This document shows, one piece after another, positions 18,480-27,250 of a stretch of 64,000 nt of DNA. The position numbers and the translations under genes were made by a program. Within the stretch, counting starts at the first letter, position 1; each line of letters begins with the position of its first letter. Source of the stretch: DASUPK01 sp963797265 (GTDB taxonomy: Bacteria; Actinomycetota; Thermoleophilia; Solirubrobacterales; 70-9); assembly GCA_963797265.1 (NCBI GenBank), contig CAWCOY010000002.1:809009-873008 (forward strand). Direction: 5' to 3'. Under the pieces are notes generated by a model that was given only the letters and a program-made list of their open reading frames with translations, searched no databases and was not told where the DNA came from.

Positions 18480-18755
18480 GCTCGTACGACGCCCGGTGCG
18501 AGGTCGGCTGTGGGGCGCAAATGCCGATGCACCGGACCGATGGCCACGTAGGTTACGTCGATGCCGAGATCTTGTCGCTAACGCCTGCACGGATCGGTAG
18601 TTGCTGCTTCGCGCGAAACGCAGCACCGCCCGCTGCGGGTCCCACGCGGATGCGAAAGTTCCATAGCGCCGGACCAGACTCCTCCCCGCGAGCGTTTGGG
18701 GCTCCGTCGAAGAAGAGGGGTCAGGGAGAGCGATGACAATCGAAGGGAAGACGAA

Positions 18756-19235
18756 ATGAGCGACGGGGTCGAAATAACCAACCATCGAGCCGATGCGACG
18801 CAGAACGAGTCTCTGATCGGCATGGCGCGGATGGGCGCGGATGCGTTCGGGTACAAAGCGGAGCTGCGCATCGACCGCGGCCTCGCGGAGCTCCTACGAC
18901 TGAGGGTCTCACAACTCAACAACTGCAGCTACTGTCTCAACCTCCACTACGAGGCCGCCCGCGACGCTGGGATCCCGCGCGCGAAGATCGACACGCTGAC
19001 CGCGTGGTGGGAGACCGACCTGCACTCCGAGGCAGAGCGGGCAGCCCTCCGCTATGCCGAGGCGCTCACCCGGGCCCCCGACATTGATGCCGACCAGGCG
19101 TTCCAGCGCTTCCACGAGGGGCTCGCGAAGCACTTCGACGCCGAGAAGATCCTCGAGATCATCGGGGTCGTTGTGAACATGAACATCTGGACGCGGCTGA
19201 AGCTGGCCGAGGGGGCGAAGCCGGCGCTGGGCTGA
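18756..19235 (+). CDS. AhpD-like carboxymuconolactone decarboxylase-family protein
   Basis: The product has 159 residues; the ATG at 18756 is preceded by GAAGGGAAG. The family active-site motif is intact: NNCSYCLNLH, with two Cys separated by two residues and the following His, as in AhpD peroxidases. The helical body after it (SEAERAALRYAEAL) is typical. It probably reduces peroxides or acts on a related thiol chemistry; the substrate is not known. A cupin gene follows 195 bases later. Confidence 0.82.
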   Translation: MSDGVEITNHRADATQNESLIGMARMGADAFGYKAELRIDRGLAELLRLRVSQLNNCSYCLNLHYEAARDAGIPRAKIDTLTAWWETDLHSEAERAALRYAEALTRAPDIDADQAFQRFHEGLAKHFDAEKILEIIGVVVNMNIWTRLKLAEGAKPALG

Positions 19236-19430
19236 GCCGCGAGCGTGCTTAACGCCTCGCGACACCTTTGAGTTCCTCCCGCGCCCGGCGAATCAGCCGG
19301 TCGAAGCTCGTCCCGTGGCTGTCTTTCGTCCGGGTCAAGCGCCGATTGAGGGGATCCGAAGACGCCGCAGCAGCAGAGCCACCGAGAGTATGGTGACGGG
19401 TGTACCGCCAACCAATCGAGGAGGTCAATC

Positions 19431-19862
19431 ATGGCCTTGACCGATCCTGTGCTGTCCGGCCCAGGCGCCGGACGTACCGTGACCCACGGCGGCGGCTCGA
19501 GCGCAGAGCTCAAGCTCGAGGGCGAGCAGTCAGGCGGCGGCTGGGCCGTCGTCGAATCGCGCGTCCGCGCCGGCGAGGAGCCGCCGCTCCACACCCATAC
19601 GCGTGAAGATGAGACCCTCTACGTCCTCGACGGTGCGATCACCGCGTACGTCGGTGACCAGAAGTTCGAGGTCGAGGCCGGGTCGTACGCCGCGCTTCCC
19701 AACAACCTCCGGCACGGTTACAGCGTGCGCGGTGACGAAGTGCGGCTTCTGGTCACCCTCCAGCCGGCTGGTGCGGAGCACTTCCTCGTACCCCGTGATG
19801 ACGGCGACGCCGACCCAGCGAAGTTCGGCCTCATCATCCACGGCGCGGTCCCAGCAGCGTAG
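19431..19862 (+). CDS. single-domain cupin protein
   Basis: The product has 143 residues. The ATG at 19431 follows GAGGAGG. Cupin motif 1 appears as PPLHTHTREDETLYVLDG, carrying the His, His, Glu metal ligands. Motif 2 is PNNLRHGYSV, with the second His. It should bind a divalent metal; whether it is an enzyme or a ligand sensor cannot be told. No N-terminal extension or DNA-binding domain. Confidence 0.8.
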   Translation: MALTDPVLSGPGAGRTVTHGGGSSAELKLEGEQSGGGWAVVESRVRAGEEPPLHTHTREDETLYVLDGAITAYVGDQKFEVEAGSYAALPNNLRHGYSVRGDEVRLLVTLQPAGAEHFLVPRDDGDADPAKFGLIIHGAVPAA

Positions 19863-19936
19863 GCCCCGCGACCGCAGGGGGCGCCGTCCAGCCGCGGCGT
19901 CCCCTCCGAGCCGGATCGATGATGCAGGGTGGCTGG

Positions 19937-20480
19937 AACTACTGGCCCGGCGCACCCAGCGCAGCGAGCGCTGGCTAGGGTCTGACCAACTGCTCGAGAC
20001 GGTCTGCGGTGGGCGGAGCGGCGCGCTCGTGGTGCGTGGTCGCCCGGCATCGGCAAGACGGCGCTGTTGGAGTATGCGGCCGACTCGGCGTCGGACCTCC
20101 AAGTCGTGCGAGCCCTCAGCGTCGAATCCGAGATGGAACTTGCGTTCGCCGCGCTCCACCAGTTGTGCGCGCCCATGTTTGATGGGCTCGTGCGCCTCCC
20201 GGACCTCAGCGCGATGCGCTCGAAACCGTGTTCGGCATGAGCGCGGGTCCGGCCCCTTGACCTTCTTCTGGTCGGCCTGGCAGTGCTGAGCCTGACGTCG
20301 CGGGCCTGCCGGAGCTCGTGGTTCAGGGTTCGCGGAACAGCGAGGCCCGCGAACTGCTGGAGTCGGTGGTCCGTGGCGAGTTGGATGGGGCGTACGCGAG
20401 CGAATCATCGCTGAGACGCATGGGACCCACTGGCGCTTCTCGAGCTGCCGCGTGAACTTTGGCTCCTCCGCGCGTGTTGG
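19937..20480 (+). pseudogene. decayed LuxR-family regulator with N-terminal ATPase (AAA/LAL type)
   Basis: Reading across frames recovers the start of a large ATP-binding LuxR regulator: GGRSGALVVRG, then after a one-base shift PGIGKTALLEYAADSA (Walker A), then MELAFAALHQLCAPM. After an in-frame TGA and a deletion come LLVGLAVLSL and GLPELVV, and finally RERIIAETHG running into ALLELPREL in yet another frame. At least three frameshifts, one stop and the loss of the Walker B part and the whole C-terminal half show it is dead. The remaining piece ends against the GMC gene. Confidence 0.7.
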
Positions 20481-20489
20481 CTGCGGGCC

Positions 20490-22127
20490 TCATGGTGTGG
20501 ACTCCTGGGGGTCCGTCGCCTGCGGTTGGACCGTCTGGGTGTCCGATCGCTCGAATCTCACGTTGGCCTGGCTGCTCGCCGCGGACGGCGCACCGAGCCG
20601 CTCGAGGAGGTGGTCGCCCACGCGCAGCGAGTTGGCCATCGCCGTCAGCGCCGGGTTCACCGCGCTGGAGGAGGGGAAGAAGCTGGTGTCGACGACGTAG
20701 AGGTTGTCGACGTCGTGCGCTTTGCAGTTGACGTCCAGCGCGGACCGGCTGGGATCGGTGCCGAAGCGCACGGTGCCGCAGTTATGCGCGATGCCGGCGA
20801 TCGGGATCTGCTGGCTGAGCACCGACCTACGCCGGATACTGGTCTGGTGACAGCCGAGCGGACCAAGCAGGTCCTTGAGCTTGGCCAGCAGCCGCTTGTG
20901 GGGCTCGGTGTTCTGGTAGGTCTTGGCGAGGTGGATGTTCCCCTGGCGGTCGACTGTGACGCGGTTGTCCGGGTGCGGGAGGTCCTCGGTGGTGAGCCAG
21001 AAGTCGATGGCGTGCCTCGCGATGTAGTCGAGCGCCAGCCCGGGCGCGAACCAGGGTGCGCCGACGCGCAGGATGTCGGGGTCTGACTTGACGAGCGTCT
21101 GGATGTGTCCGAGTGGGAGGTCTGAGTCCTCGGCGCCCCAGTAGTAGTCATTGAGGCCAAGCGTCTTCTGGAACTTTGTTTGGTTCGGCGCCCTGGAGAT
21201 CGCGACCACGGCGGAGTTCAGGTGGGCCATGTAGTGCCGGCCGACGACGTCGGAGGAGTTCGCCAGGCCGTTGGGGTGCTTGTCACTCACCGAGCGCAGT
21301 AGCAGCGCGGCGGAGTTGGCGGCGCCGCAGGAGACAACGACGATGTCAGCGGTGCAGGTCTCCTCGCCGCCCCTGCGAACGACCACGACCCGCTTGACCG
21401 AGCGTCCGGACGCGTCTGCCTCCAAGCGTCGCACCCTCGCGTGGGTGCAAAGCGTGACGTTGGGGTGCTTAAGCGCGGGTCGGACGCAGAGGACGTGGGC
21501 GTCGGCCTTGCCGTCGGTTGGGCAGGGGAAGCCATCGAAGCGGTCGCAGCGCACGCAGCGGCCGGCTTCGGAGTCGGATTCGTCGAGGTCGACCCCGAGC
21601 GGAAGGTGGAACGGCTGGTGGCCCGCCCTGACGAGATCGTGGTGGAGTTGCTGGATGCGCGGCTCATGGGAGACGGCGGGGTAGGGGAACGGGCCGGAGC
21701 GCGGCGGCTCGGTCGGGTCCTCGCCGGCCTGGCCGTGGACGAGGTAGAGCTGCTCAGCCTCGGTGTAGTAGGGCTCGAGGTCGGCGTAGGAGATCGGCCA
21801 CGCGGGGGAGACGCCGCCGTAGTGCTCTACCTCTTGGAAGTCGCGCTCGCGAAGGCGGATGAGGATCCCGCCGTAGACCTTGGTGTTGCCGCCGACGAAG
21901 TACTGGGCGTGGGGACGGAACGCGACGCCGTACTTGTCGTACCAGCGCTCGGTGGTGACGTATCGCTCGCGGCCGAAGACCTCCTTGGAGTCCCAGTTCT
22001 CGCGCTCGCGCGGGAGGTACCCGCCGCGCTCAAGCAGCAGGATCTTCTTGCCCGATGGCGCGAGCCGGTGCGCGAGCGTGCCGCCGCCCGCGCCGGTTCC
22101 GATGATGATCACGTCGTAGTGGTCCAC
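20490..22127 (-). CDS. GMC-family FAD-dependent oxidoreductase
   Basis: The product has 545 residues. I chose the GTG at 22127, after AGGAGGA and just before the dinucleotide fold; the open frame reaches 22388, but the extra N-terminus is Arg/Pro-rich noise. FAD-binding GTGAGGGTLAHRL is at residues 9-21, followed by LLLERGG, NTKVYGG, and a C-terminal GMC domain ending VDTSFFPSSSAVNPALTAMA. Members oxidise sugars, alcohols or sterols. It starts 9 bases after the cyclase stop, so it is the third gene of an SDR-cyclase-GMC operon. A four-Cys patch (RCVRCDRFDGFPC) may bind metal. Confidence 0.88.
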   Translation of the reverse strand: MDHYDVIIIGTGAGGGTLAHRLAPSGKKILLLERGGYLPRERENWDSKEVFGRERYVTTERWYDKYGVAFRPHAQYFVGGNTKVYGGILIRLRERDFQEVEHYGGVSPAWPISYADLEPYYTEAEQLYLVHGQAGEDPTEPPRSGPFPYPAVSHEPRIQQLHHDLVRAGHQPFHLPLGVDLDESDSEAGRCVRCDRFDGFPCPTDGKADAHVLCVRPALKHPNVTLCTHARVRRLEADASGRSVKRVVVVRRGGEETCTADIVVVSCGAANSAALLLRSVSDKHPNGLANSSDVVGRHYMAHLNSAVVAISRAPNQTKFQKTLGLNDYYWGAEDSDLPLGHIQTLVKSDPDILRVGAPWFAPGLALDYIARHAIDFWLTTEDLPHPDNRVTVDRQGNIHLAKTYQNTEPHKRLLAKLKDLLGPLGCHQTSIRRRSVLSQQIPIAGIAHNCGTVRFGTDPSRSALDVNCKAHDVDNLYVVDTSFFPSSSAVNPALTAMANSLRVGDHLLERLGAPSAASSQANVRFERSDTQTVQPQATDPQESTP

Positions 22128-22135
22128 GGGTCCTC

Positions 22136-22978
22136 CTAGAGGAGCGCGATCGGCGAGGTCCACGCTCCCGTCGCGCCGCGCAGCTTTGGGTGCGTGAGGA
22201 TCAGCGCGAACTCGCGCACGCCGTCGCGCGCCAGCTCCGACGTGTCGAGGTTCTCGACGACGAACACGCCGTGGCGGGCGTTGAGGAGCTGAGGGACCTC
22301 GAACGGCCGGTCGGGGTCCTCGGCGGGGACCGGGCCGTAGCTCCAGGTGTCGCAGCCGGTGAGCGCGACGCCTCGCTCCACCAGCCACCTCGCCAGCTCC
22401 CGGCCGGGGCCCGGCTCGCCGGAGAGGTATGTGTCGGCGTCGTCCCAGTGCGCGCCCCAGCCCGTATGGAAGAGCACCGCGTCGCCGGGCGTCGGATCGA
22501 TGTCAGGCACGCCAATCACGTCGCCGCGGCTGAGCGGTGCGACGTCCACGAGCCAGCCGCGGGTCACGATCTGGGGCACCGTCTCGACCCCGAGTCGGTT
22601 CACCCCCGCCGTGCCCGCGAGCTCGGCGACGCTCCAGCCGTTGTAGCCGATATCACCGATCTGCAGGTGGCTCAAGGCGTCGAGGTGCGTGCCGAGCTGC
22701 TGGGTGCCGGCAACCAGCTCGGTGATCCAGTTGACGCGGTTCGCGCCCAGGCCGCCGCCGTTGGCGTGATGGGCGGTGGTGATCAGCGTCTGGCGGAAGT
22801 AGCGCCCGGGGAATACGGGCACGTCCTCATCGAGCACGCGCCCCAGGTCGTACAGCCGCCCCGAGCGCACAAGCCGCAGCGCCGCCGCGCGCGTCGCGTC
22901 GGTGATGTGGTTGAGCATCCCGAGCTGGTCGTCCTTGCCGAACGGCGACGGCCACCAGGTTGTCGCCTCGTCGCTCAC
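22136..22978 (-). CDS. cyclase-family metal-dependent hydrolase (kynurenine-formamidase-like)
   Basis: The product has 280 residues from the GTG at 22978, which overlaps the SDR stop (GTGA). The metal-binding motif reads QLGTHLDALSH, the H-x-G-T-H-x-D-x-x-x-H-like signature of the cyclase family, with VLFHTGWGAHW in the second half. Characterised relatives hydrolyse N-formylkynurenine or cyclic amides and esters using Zn or Mn. Coupling to an SDR upstream and a GMC oxidoreductase downstream suggests one catabolic pathway of redox plus ring-opening steps, an inference. Confidence 0.83.
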   Translation of the reverse strand: MSDEATTWWPSPFGKDDQLGMLNHITDATRAAALRLVRSGRLYDLGRVLDEDVPVFPGRYFRQTLITTAHHANGGGLGANRVNWITELVAGTQQLGTHLDALSHLQIGDIGYNGWSVAELAGTAGVNRLGVETVPQIVTRGWLVDVAPLSRGDVIGVPDIDPTPGDAVLFHTGWGAHWDDADTYLSGEPGPGRELARWLVERGVALTGCDTWSYGPVPAEDPDRPFEVPQLLNARHGVFVVENLDTSELARDGVREFALILTHPKLRGATGAWTSPIALL

Positions 22979-23784
22979 TCGGACGACCACGGCTCTCGGA
23001 AGTCCGCGTAGAGGGTCAGCCCGCCGTCGACGAAGATCGTCTGCCCGGTGATGTAGGCACCGTCGTCTGAGGCCAGGAACGCGCATACGCCGGCCATCTC
23101 GTCTGCGGTGCCGGCCCGGCCCAGCGGGATGTGGCTGATGACCATCTCCGCCTTGACGGGGTCGTCGACCCAGGCGCGGTTGATCGGGGTGATGGTCGCG
23201 CCCGGGCCGACCCCGTTGACGCGGATGCCGCGGCCGCCGTACTCGAGCGCGAGCGTCCGGGTCAGGTTCTGCATCCCGCCCTTGCTGACGCTATAGCCGA
23301 GATAGTTCGGCTTGGGGATGATCTGGTGGACGCTCGAGACGTTGATCACGACGCCCGCGGTCTCGTTGGCCAGGAATCCCTTGATCGCCTCGCGGGCGCA
23401 TAGGAACGCGCCGCGCAGGTTGACCGCGAGGACCTTGTCGAAGTGCGCGCTGGGGAGCTCCTCGGACGGTCGCGAGATCTGAATGCCGGCGTTGTTGACG
23501 AGAATATCGAGGCCGCTGAGGCGCTCGGTCGCCTCGCCGACCATGCGCACGACGTCGTCCTCGGAGGAGACGTCGCCCTGGACGAGGGCGTCGCGGACGC
23601 CGTGCTGCCCGACCGTGCGCACGCAGGCGTGCACCTGCTCCTCGGTTCCGGCTGCCTCGTCGGGCGTGGCCAGGTAATTGATGGCGACGTTGGCGCCGTG
23701 CTCGGCGAAGCGCACGGCGATCGCCTGCCCGATTCCGGAGGACCCGCCGGTTACCAGGAGGTTCTTGCCCTTCAGGCCGGGCAT
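22975..23784 (-). CDS. short-chain dehydrogenase/reductase (glucose 1-dehydrogenase-like)
   Basis: The product has 269 residues from the ATG at 23784. It shows the NAD(P) motif TGGSSGIG near residue 13, the structural NNAG at about 100, the catalytic Ser in NVSSVHQ, and the YxxxK pair (YSVSKGG). The C-terminus SDDGAYITGQTIFVDGG is typical of SDRs acting on sugars or other polyols. It is first in a three-gene coupled operon with the cyclase and GMC genes. Substrate not determined. Confidence 0.9.
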   Translation of the reverse strand: MPGLKGKNLLVTGGSSGIGQAIAVRFAEHGANVAINYLATPDEAAGTEEQVHACVRTVGQHGVRDALVQGDVSSEDDVVRMVGEATERLSGLDILVNNAGIQISRPSEELPSAHFDKVLAVNLRGAFLCAREAIKGFLANETAGVVINVSSVHQIIPKPNYLGYSVSKGGMQNLTRTLALEYGGRGIRVNGVGPGATITPINRAWVDDPVKAEMVISHIPLGRAGTADEMAGVCAFLASDDGAYITGQTIFVDGGLTLYADFREPWSSE

Positions 23785-24002
23785 GCCCCCGCGGCGCAGC
23801 TGCGGCTCAACGGTAGGCGCATTCCGAGAGCGCCCCGTACCTTCCACGCAACCAACGATACGACGAGCGGCCCTCCGCCACAACAGCGTCTTGCGACTGT
23901 GCGATAAGCCGGACCGATCAGTCGGCGGCTGGTTCGCCGGGTCGATCGTGTGATCGTCGGCTGCTGTTGCAGCAAGCACGTCGGCTGAGATACTTAGCGG
24001 CC

Positions 24003-24527
24003 ATGAACCGGGGCCGACCCCAGGCTGTCGTGGTCGGGCTCGTGGCGGCGTGGGTCAAGGCGCTCAGCGAGCCGCCGCTGCAGGCGGCCGCGGAGCGGAT
24101 TCTGCCGCCCTCCCGAGCCCAGAAGCGGGAGGTGGGAGCCGACCCGACCGGGCGGCCGGACAACATGCCACCCGCCGTCCTCGCCAACCGCGCCGCAGTG
24201 GCGCTCGGCCACGGTGGGCTGACCGCCCCTCAACGGCTGCGCGCGCAGACCCTGATCCACTACGGGACCGGCGTGGGGCTCGGCGTCGCCTATTCGGCCG
24301 CTGTCACCCGCTGGCCCGCGGTCAGCCGGGGCCGAGGCGCGCTCGCCGGGCTCGCGATCTACGCGGGCACGCACGGCTCCGTTCTTGCCGTGCTCGGAAT
24401 CCAGCGGCCGCCGTGGCGGCTGGCACCGGCGTCGGTGCTTTGGGAGTCGACGTCGCACGTCGTGTGGGGCATCGCGCTTGAGGCCGCGCGCCGCGCGCTG
24501 GAAGGGCGCCGTGAACAGGCCGGCTGA
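24003..24527 (+). CDS. DUF1440/YagU-like membrane protein
   Basis: The product has 174 residues, starting at the ATG at 24003. Predicted membrane segments include VVVGLVAAWVKAL, GTGVGLGVAYSAAV and GLAIYAGTHGSVLAVLG. The C-terminal ESTSHVVWGIALEAARR matches the ending of the YagU family. YagU has been linked to acid resistance in E. coli; that role is not shown for this protein. It is divergent from the SDR operon and 23 bases ahead of GH15. Confidence 0.65.
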   Translation: MNRGRPQAVVVGLVAAWVKALSEPPLQAAAERILPPSRAQKREVGADPTGRPDNMPPAVLANRAAVALGHGGLTAPQRLRAQTLIHYGTGVGLGVAYSAAVTRWPAVSRGRGALAGLAIYAGTHGSVLAVLGIQRPPWRLAPASVLWESTSHVVWGIALEAARRALEGRREQAG

Positions 24528-24550
24528 GTCCGCCGCCGTCACGACGGTTC

Positions 24551-26371
24551 ATGAGCACTTGGGTTGAGCCGGAACGGCGTATACGGGCGGGCGGGTATGC
24601 AGCGATCCGTGATTACGCTGCGATCGGCGACGGTCGGGCCGTGGCCCTGGTCGCTCGTGACGGAGCGATCGATTGGCTGTGCACGCCGGACCTAGATTCG
24701 CCGAGCGTATTCGCGGCGCTACTTGACGCCGAGCGGGGCGGAAGCTTCGAGCTGCGACCGAGCGAGCCTTACCGCGTCGAGCGGAACTACCGGCCGGGCA
24801 CGAACGTGCTTGAGACGACGTTCCATACCCAAGGTGGAGTGGTGCGTGTGGTCGATGTGATGACGCTCGCCGGCTCGGGGCTCACGCCTTTTCGCGAGCT
24901 GGCCCGTCGAGTCGAGGGGCTCGCGGGCCAAGTTTCGCTGACCTGGCGCATCGAGCCACGCTTCGGGTACGCCGAAGTGAAGACGCGTATCGAACGGCGG
25001 CTGGGAATCCCGGTCGCAACCTCGGGGGCCGGCGCGCTCGCCGTCCAGTGCTGGGGCGCGGAGGAGTCGACCACCGACCAGAGGGCGATCGGCGGGGACA
25101 TCCAGGTCCGCGCCGGGGAATCGGCACTGATCGCGTTGAGCCTCGCCCACACAGAGCCGCTCGTCTTCTCGTCACGCGGGCAGGTGGAGACGCGCATCGA
25201 CGGCACCGCCCGCGCGTGGGCCGACTGGTCAGCGGGCCACAATTACGGCGGCCCCTGGGGCGACGCCGTCATCCGCAGCGCGCTCGCACTCAAGCTGCTC
25301 GTCCACGCTCCATCCGGAGCGGCCGCGGCGGCCGCGACGGCCTCGCTGCCGGAAGACATCGGCGGAGAGCGTAACTGGGACTATCGCTTCTGCTGGGTGC
25401 GCGACTCGGCGTTCACGATGGCCGCGTTCCTGGGGCTCGGGTGCGCGGAGGAGGCACTCGCGTACTTCTGGTGGCTGATGCAGGCCTCCCAGCTCACCCA
25501 TCCGCGCCTGCGGGTCCTCTATCGCCTCGATGGCGGCGCCCGTGCGCCGGAGCGCACCCTAGCGCTGGATGGCTACCGCGCCTCACGCCCGGTGCGGATC
25601 GGCAACGCCGCCGCCGCGCAGCTCCAGCTCGATACCTACGGCGAGTTGCTTCAGACCGCGTGGATTTACGCCAACAGCGGGCACCGGATCGACCGTGACA
25701 TCGCTCGACGGCTGGCCGAGATAGCCGATCTCGTCTGCCGGATCTGGCGGGAGCCGGACGCCGGGATCTGGGAGGTGAGGAGCCGGCCCGAACACTTCAC
25801 CCAGTCGAAGATGTTGTGCTGGGTCGCCCTCGATCGCGCGCTTGACCTCGCCGAGCGCGGCCTGGTCCCGTCCGGCCACGCCCGGCGCTGGCTTCGGGAG
25901 GTGCACTCGATTCAGGACTTCGTCGAGACCCGCTGCTTCTCCCGGGAGAAACAAAGCTACGTACGGCAAGCCGACTCCGGCGAGCTCGACGCGAGCCTGC
26001 TGCTCGGCGTCCTTGTCTCCTACGGCGACCCCGCGTCAGATAGGTGGGCCGGGACGATCGAGGCCGTGTGCCGCGAGCTGGGGAACGGGCCGTTCGTGCG
26101 CCGCTATACCGGTGAGGATGGCCTCGAGGGACCGGAGGGCGCGTTTCTCACGTGTTCGTTCTGGCTCGTCGAGGCGCTCGCTCGCTGCGGCCGTGTTGAG
26201 GATGCCATGGAGCTGATGGATCGACTCATGGGGCTCGCCAACGACGTGGGGCTGTATGCGGAGGAGATAGAGCCGACAACAGGTGCCTTCCTCGGAAACT
26301 TCCCGCAGGGCCTCACTCACCTGGCATTGATCAACGCCGCCCTCGCCGTCGCCGAGGCGATCGCGCGATGA
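24551..26371 (+). CDS. glycoside hydrolase family 15 (glucoamylase/trehalase-like)
   Basis: The product has 606 residues with the two-part GH15 layout: an N-terminal beta domain opening with YAAIGDGRAVALVARDGAIDWLC and an (alpha/alpha)6 barrel beginning NWDYRFCWVRDSAF. The acidic region GPEGAFLTCSFW near residue 525 is the conserved C-terminal catalytic block. No signal peptide, so it acts in the cytoplasm, probably on trehalose or glucans. Its stop overlaps the start of the next gene by four bases. Confidence 0.9.
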   Translation: MSTWVEPERRIRAGGYAAIRDYAAIGDGRAVALVARDGAIDWLCTPDLDSPSVFAALLDAERGGSFELRPSEPYRVERNYRPGTNVLETTFHTQGGVVRVVDVMTLAGSGLTPFRELARRVEGLAGQVSLTWRIEPRFGYAEVKTRIERRLGIPVATSGAGALAVQCWGAEESTTDQRAIGGDIQVRAGESALIALSLAHTEPLVFSSRGQVETRIDGTARAWADWSAGHNYGGPWGDAVIRSALALKLLVHAPSGAAAAAATASLPEDIGGERNWDYRFCWVRDSAFTMAAFLGLGCAEEALAYFWWLMQASQLTHPRLRVLYRLDGGARAPERTLALDGYRASRPVRIGNAAAAQLQLDTYGELLQTAWIYANSGHRIDRDIARRLAEIADLVCRIWREPDAGIWEVRSRPEHFTQSKMLCWVALDRALDLAERGLVPSGHARRWLREVHSIQDFVETRCFSREKQSYVRQADSGELDASLLLGVLVSYGDPASDRWAGTIEAVCRELGNGPFVRRYTGEDGLEGPEGAFLTCSFWLVEALARCGRVEDAMELMDRLMGLANDVGLYAEEIEPTTGAFLGNFPQGLTHLALINAALAVAEAIAR

Positions 26372-26850
26372 GCGTCTGGGGCGCAATCGCGGGCGGGCTC
26401 GTCGGAACGCTGGTGCTCACCACTGTGTTGCGAGCCGGGAACGAGCTCAACCTCACGCGTACGGACCTGCCTTTCCTGCTGGGCACCGCGTTCACGAGCG
26501 ACCGGACGCGTGCGAAGGCGCTCGGTTACGTCCTGCATTTCCTCGTCGGGTTTGGGTTCGCGCTCATCTACTACGCCGTCTTCGTTGCGATCGGGCGGAG
26601 CGGATGGTGGCTCGGAGCCACCTTCGGGCTCGCACATGGCGTGTTTGCCGGCACGGCACTCGTCGGCACCTTGCTCCCGCTCGTCCATCCGCGCATGGGT
26701 ACACCCTCGACCGCCGCCCCCTCGGTTGCCCTGCTCGAGCCACCTGGCTTCCTGATGCTCAACTACGGCGCCCAAACGCCGCTCGTCGCCCTCGCGGCCC
26801 ATATCGCCTACGGGACGCTCGTCGGGGGGTTCACCTCGTTGGCCAGCTGA
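26368..26850 (+). CDS. membrane protein coupled to GH15
   Basis: The product has 160 residues with four or five hydrophobic segments, for example AIAGGLVGTLVLTTVL at the N-terminus and HFLVGFGFALIYYAVFVAI. The ATG lies inside the GH15 stop (ATGA), so it is translated with it. No motif was recognised. The early TRTDLPFLLGTAFTSDR loop is likely cytoplasmic. Function unknown. Confidence 0.75.
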   Translation: MSVWGAIAGGLVGTLVLTTVLRAGNELNLTRTDLPFLLGTAFTSDRTRAKALGYVLHFLVGFGFALIYYAVFVAIGRSGWWLGATFGLAHGVFAGTALVGTLLPLVHPRMGTPSTAAPSVALLEPPGFLMLNYGAQTPLVALAAHIAYGTLVGGFTSLAS

Positions 26851-26858
26851 GAAGTGGT

Positions 26859-27107
26859 ATGGGAACGTCGGTGCCTCACGCCGACGCGTCCGCTTCCGGC
26901 GCGCACAGCATGCACGTAGAGCACATGGGTCGCTTGGAGGTCTCGCCCGACGACTACTCCTACATGAGCCAGCCCGATAACGCGACCGGTGTCTACAAGC
27001 AAGTCTCCAGCGGCAGAATGCCGCCAAGCGCCAGCGGCGAGCAACCCTGGTCAGAGGACAAAGTCCAGCTGTTCAAGGAGTGGATGAACGCGGGGTACGC
27101 GCCCTAG
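26859..27107 (+). CDS. small protein resembling the C-terminal tail of larger oxidase-type proteins
   Basis: The product has 82 residues starting at an ATG 9 bases after the preceding stop. The C-terminus, SGRMPPSASGEQPWSEDKVQLFKEWMNAGYAP, resembles the RMP-x-W-x-x-E-x-V-x-x-F-x-x-W-x-x-G endings of some tyrosinase-associated and haem-type proteins. It may be a free-standing version of that module or a truncated gene. Confidence 0.45.
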   Translation: MGTSVPHADASASGAHSMHVEHMGRLEVSPDDYSYMSQPDNATGVYKQVSSGRMPPSASGEQPWSEDKVQLFKEWMNAGYAP

Positions 27108-27216
27108 CCGAACCCGGGGTTAGCCGGCCTGACAGCTTGAGTTGGTGAATCGCGCGACCGCGTGAAGCTCAATCGCGTCTGGAGGCCCACCGTTTGCCCG
27201 TGAGTAGCGAAGAAAC

Positions 27217-27230
27217 CCCCGGCTTCGGGG
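27217..27230 (-). terminator. short hairpin terminator after the ferritin-like gene
   Basis: Five G/C pairs (27217-27221 with 27226-27230) around a GCTT loop are followed on the minus strand by GTTTCTT. The hairpin lies 20 bases past the stop of the ferritin-like gene, the place and shape expected for an intrinsic terminator. Confidence 0.55.
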
Positions 27231-27250
27231 CCTCTCCGCACAGCAGTCGC

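Noticed and set aside
19249..19410. minus-strand stretch DSHGTSFDRLIRRAREELKGVARR
   Set aside because: Looks like a gene end but has no start or ribosome site, and the rest of the frame is not protein-like; too little to call.
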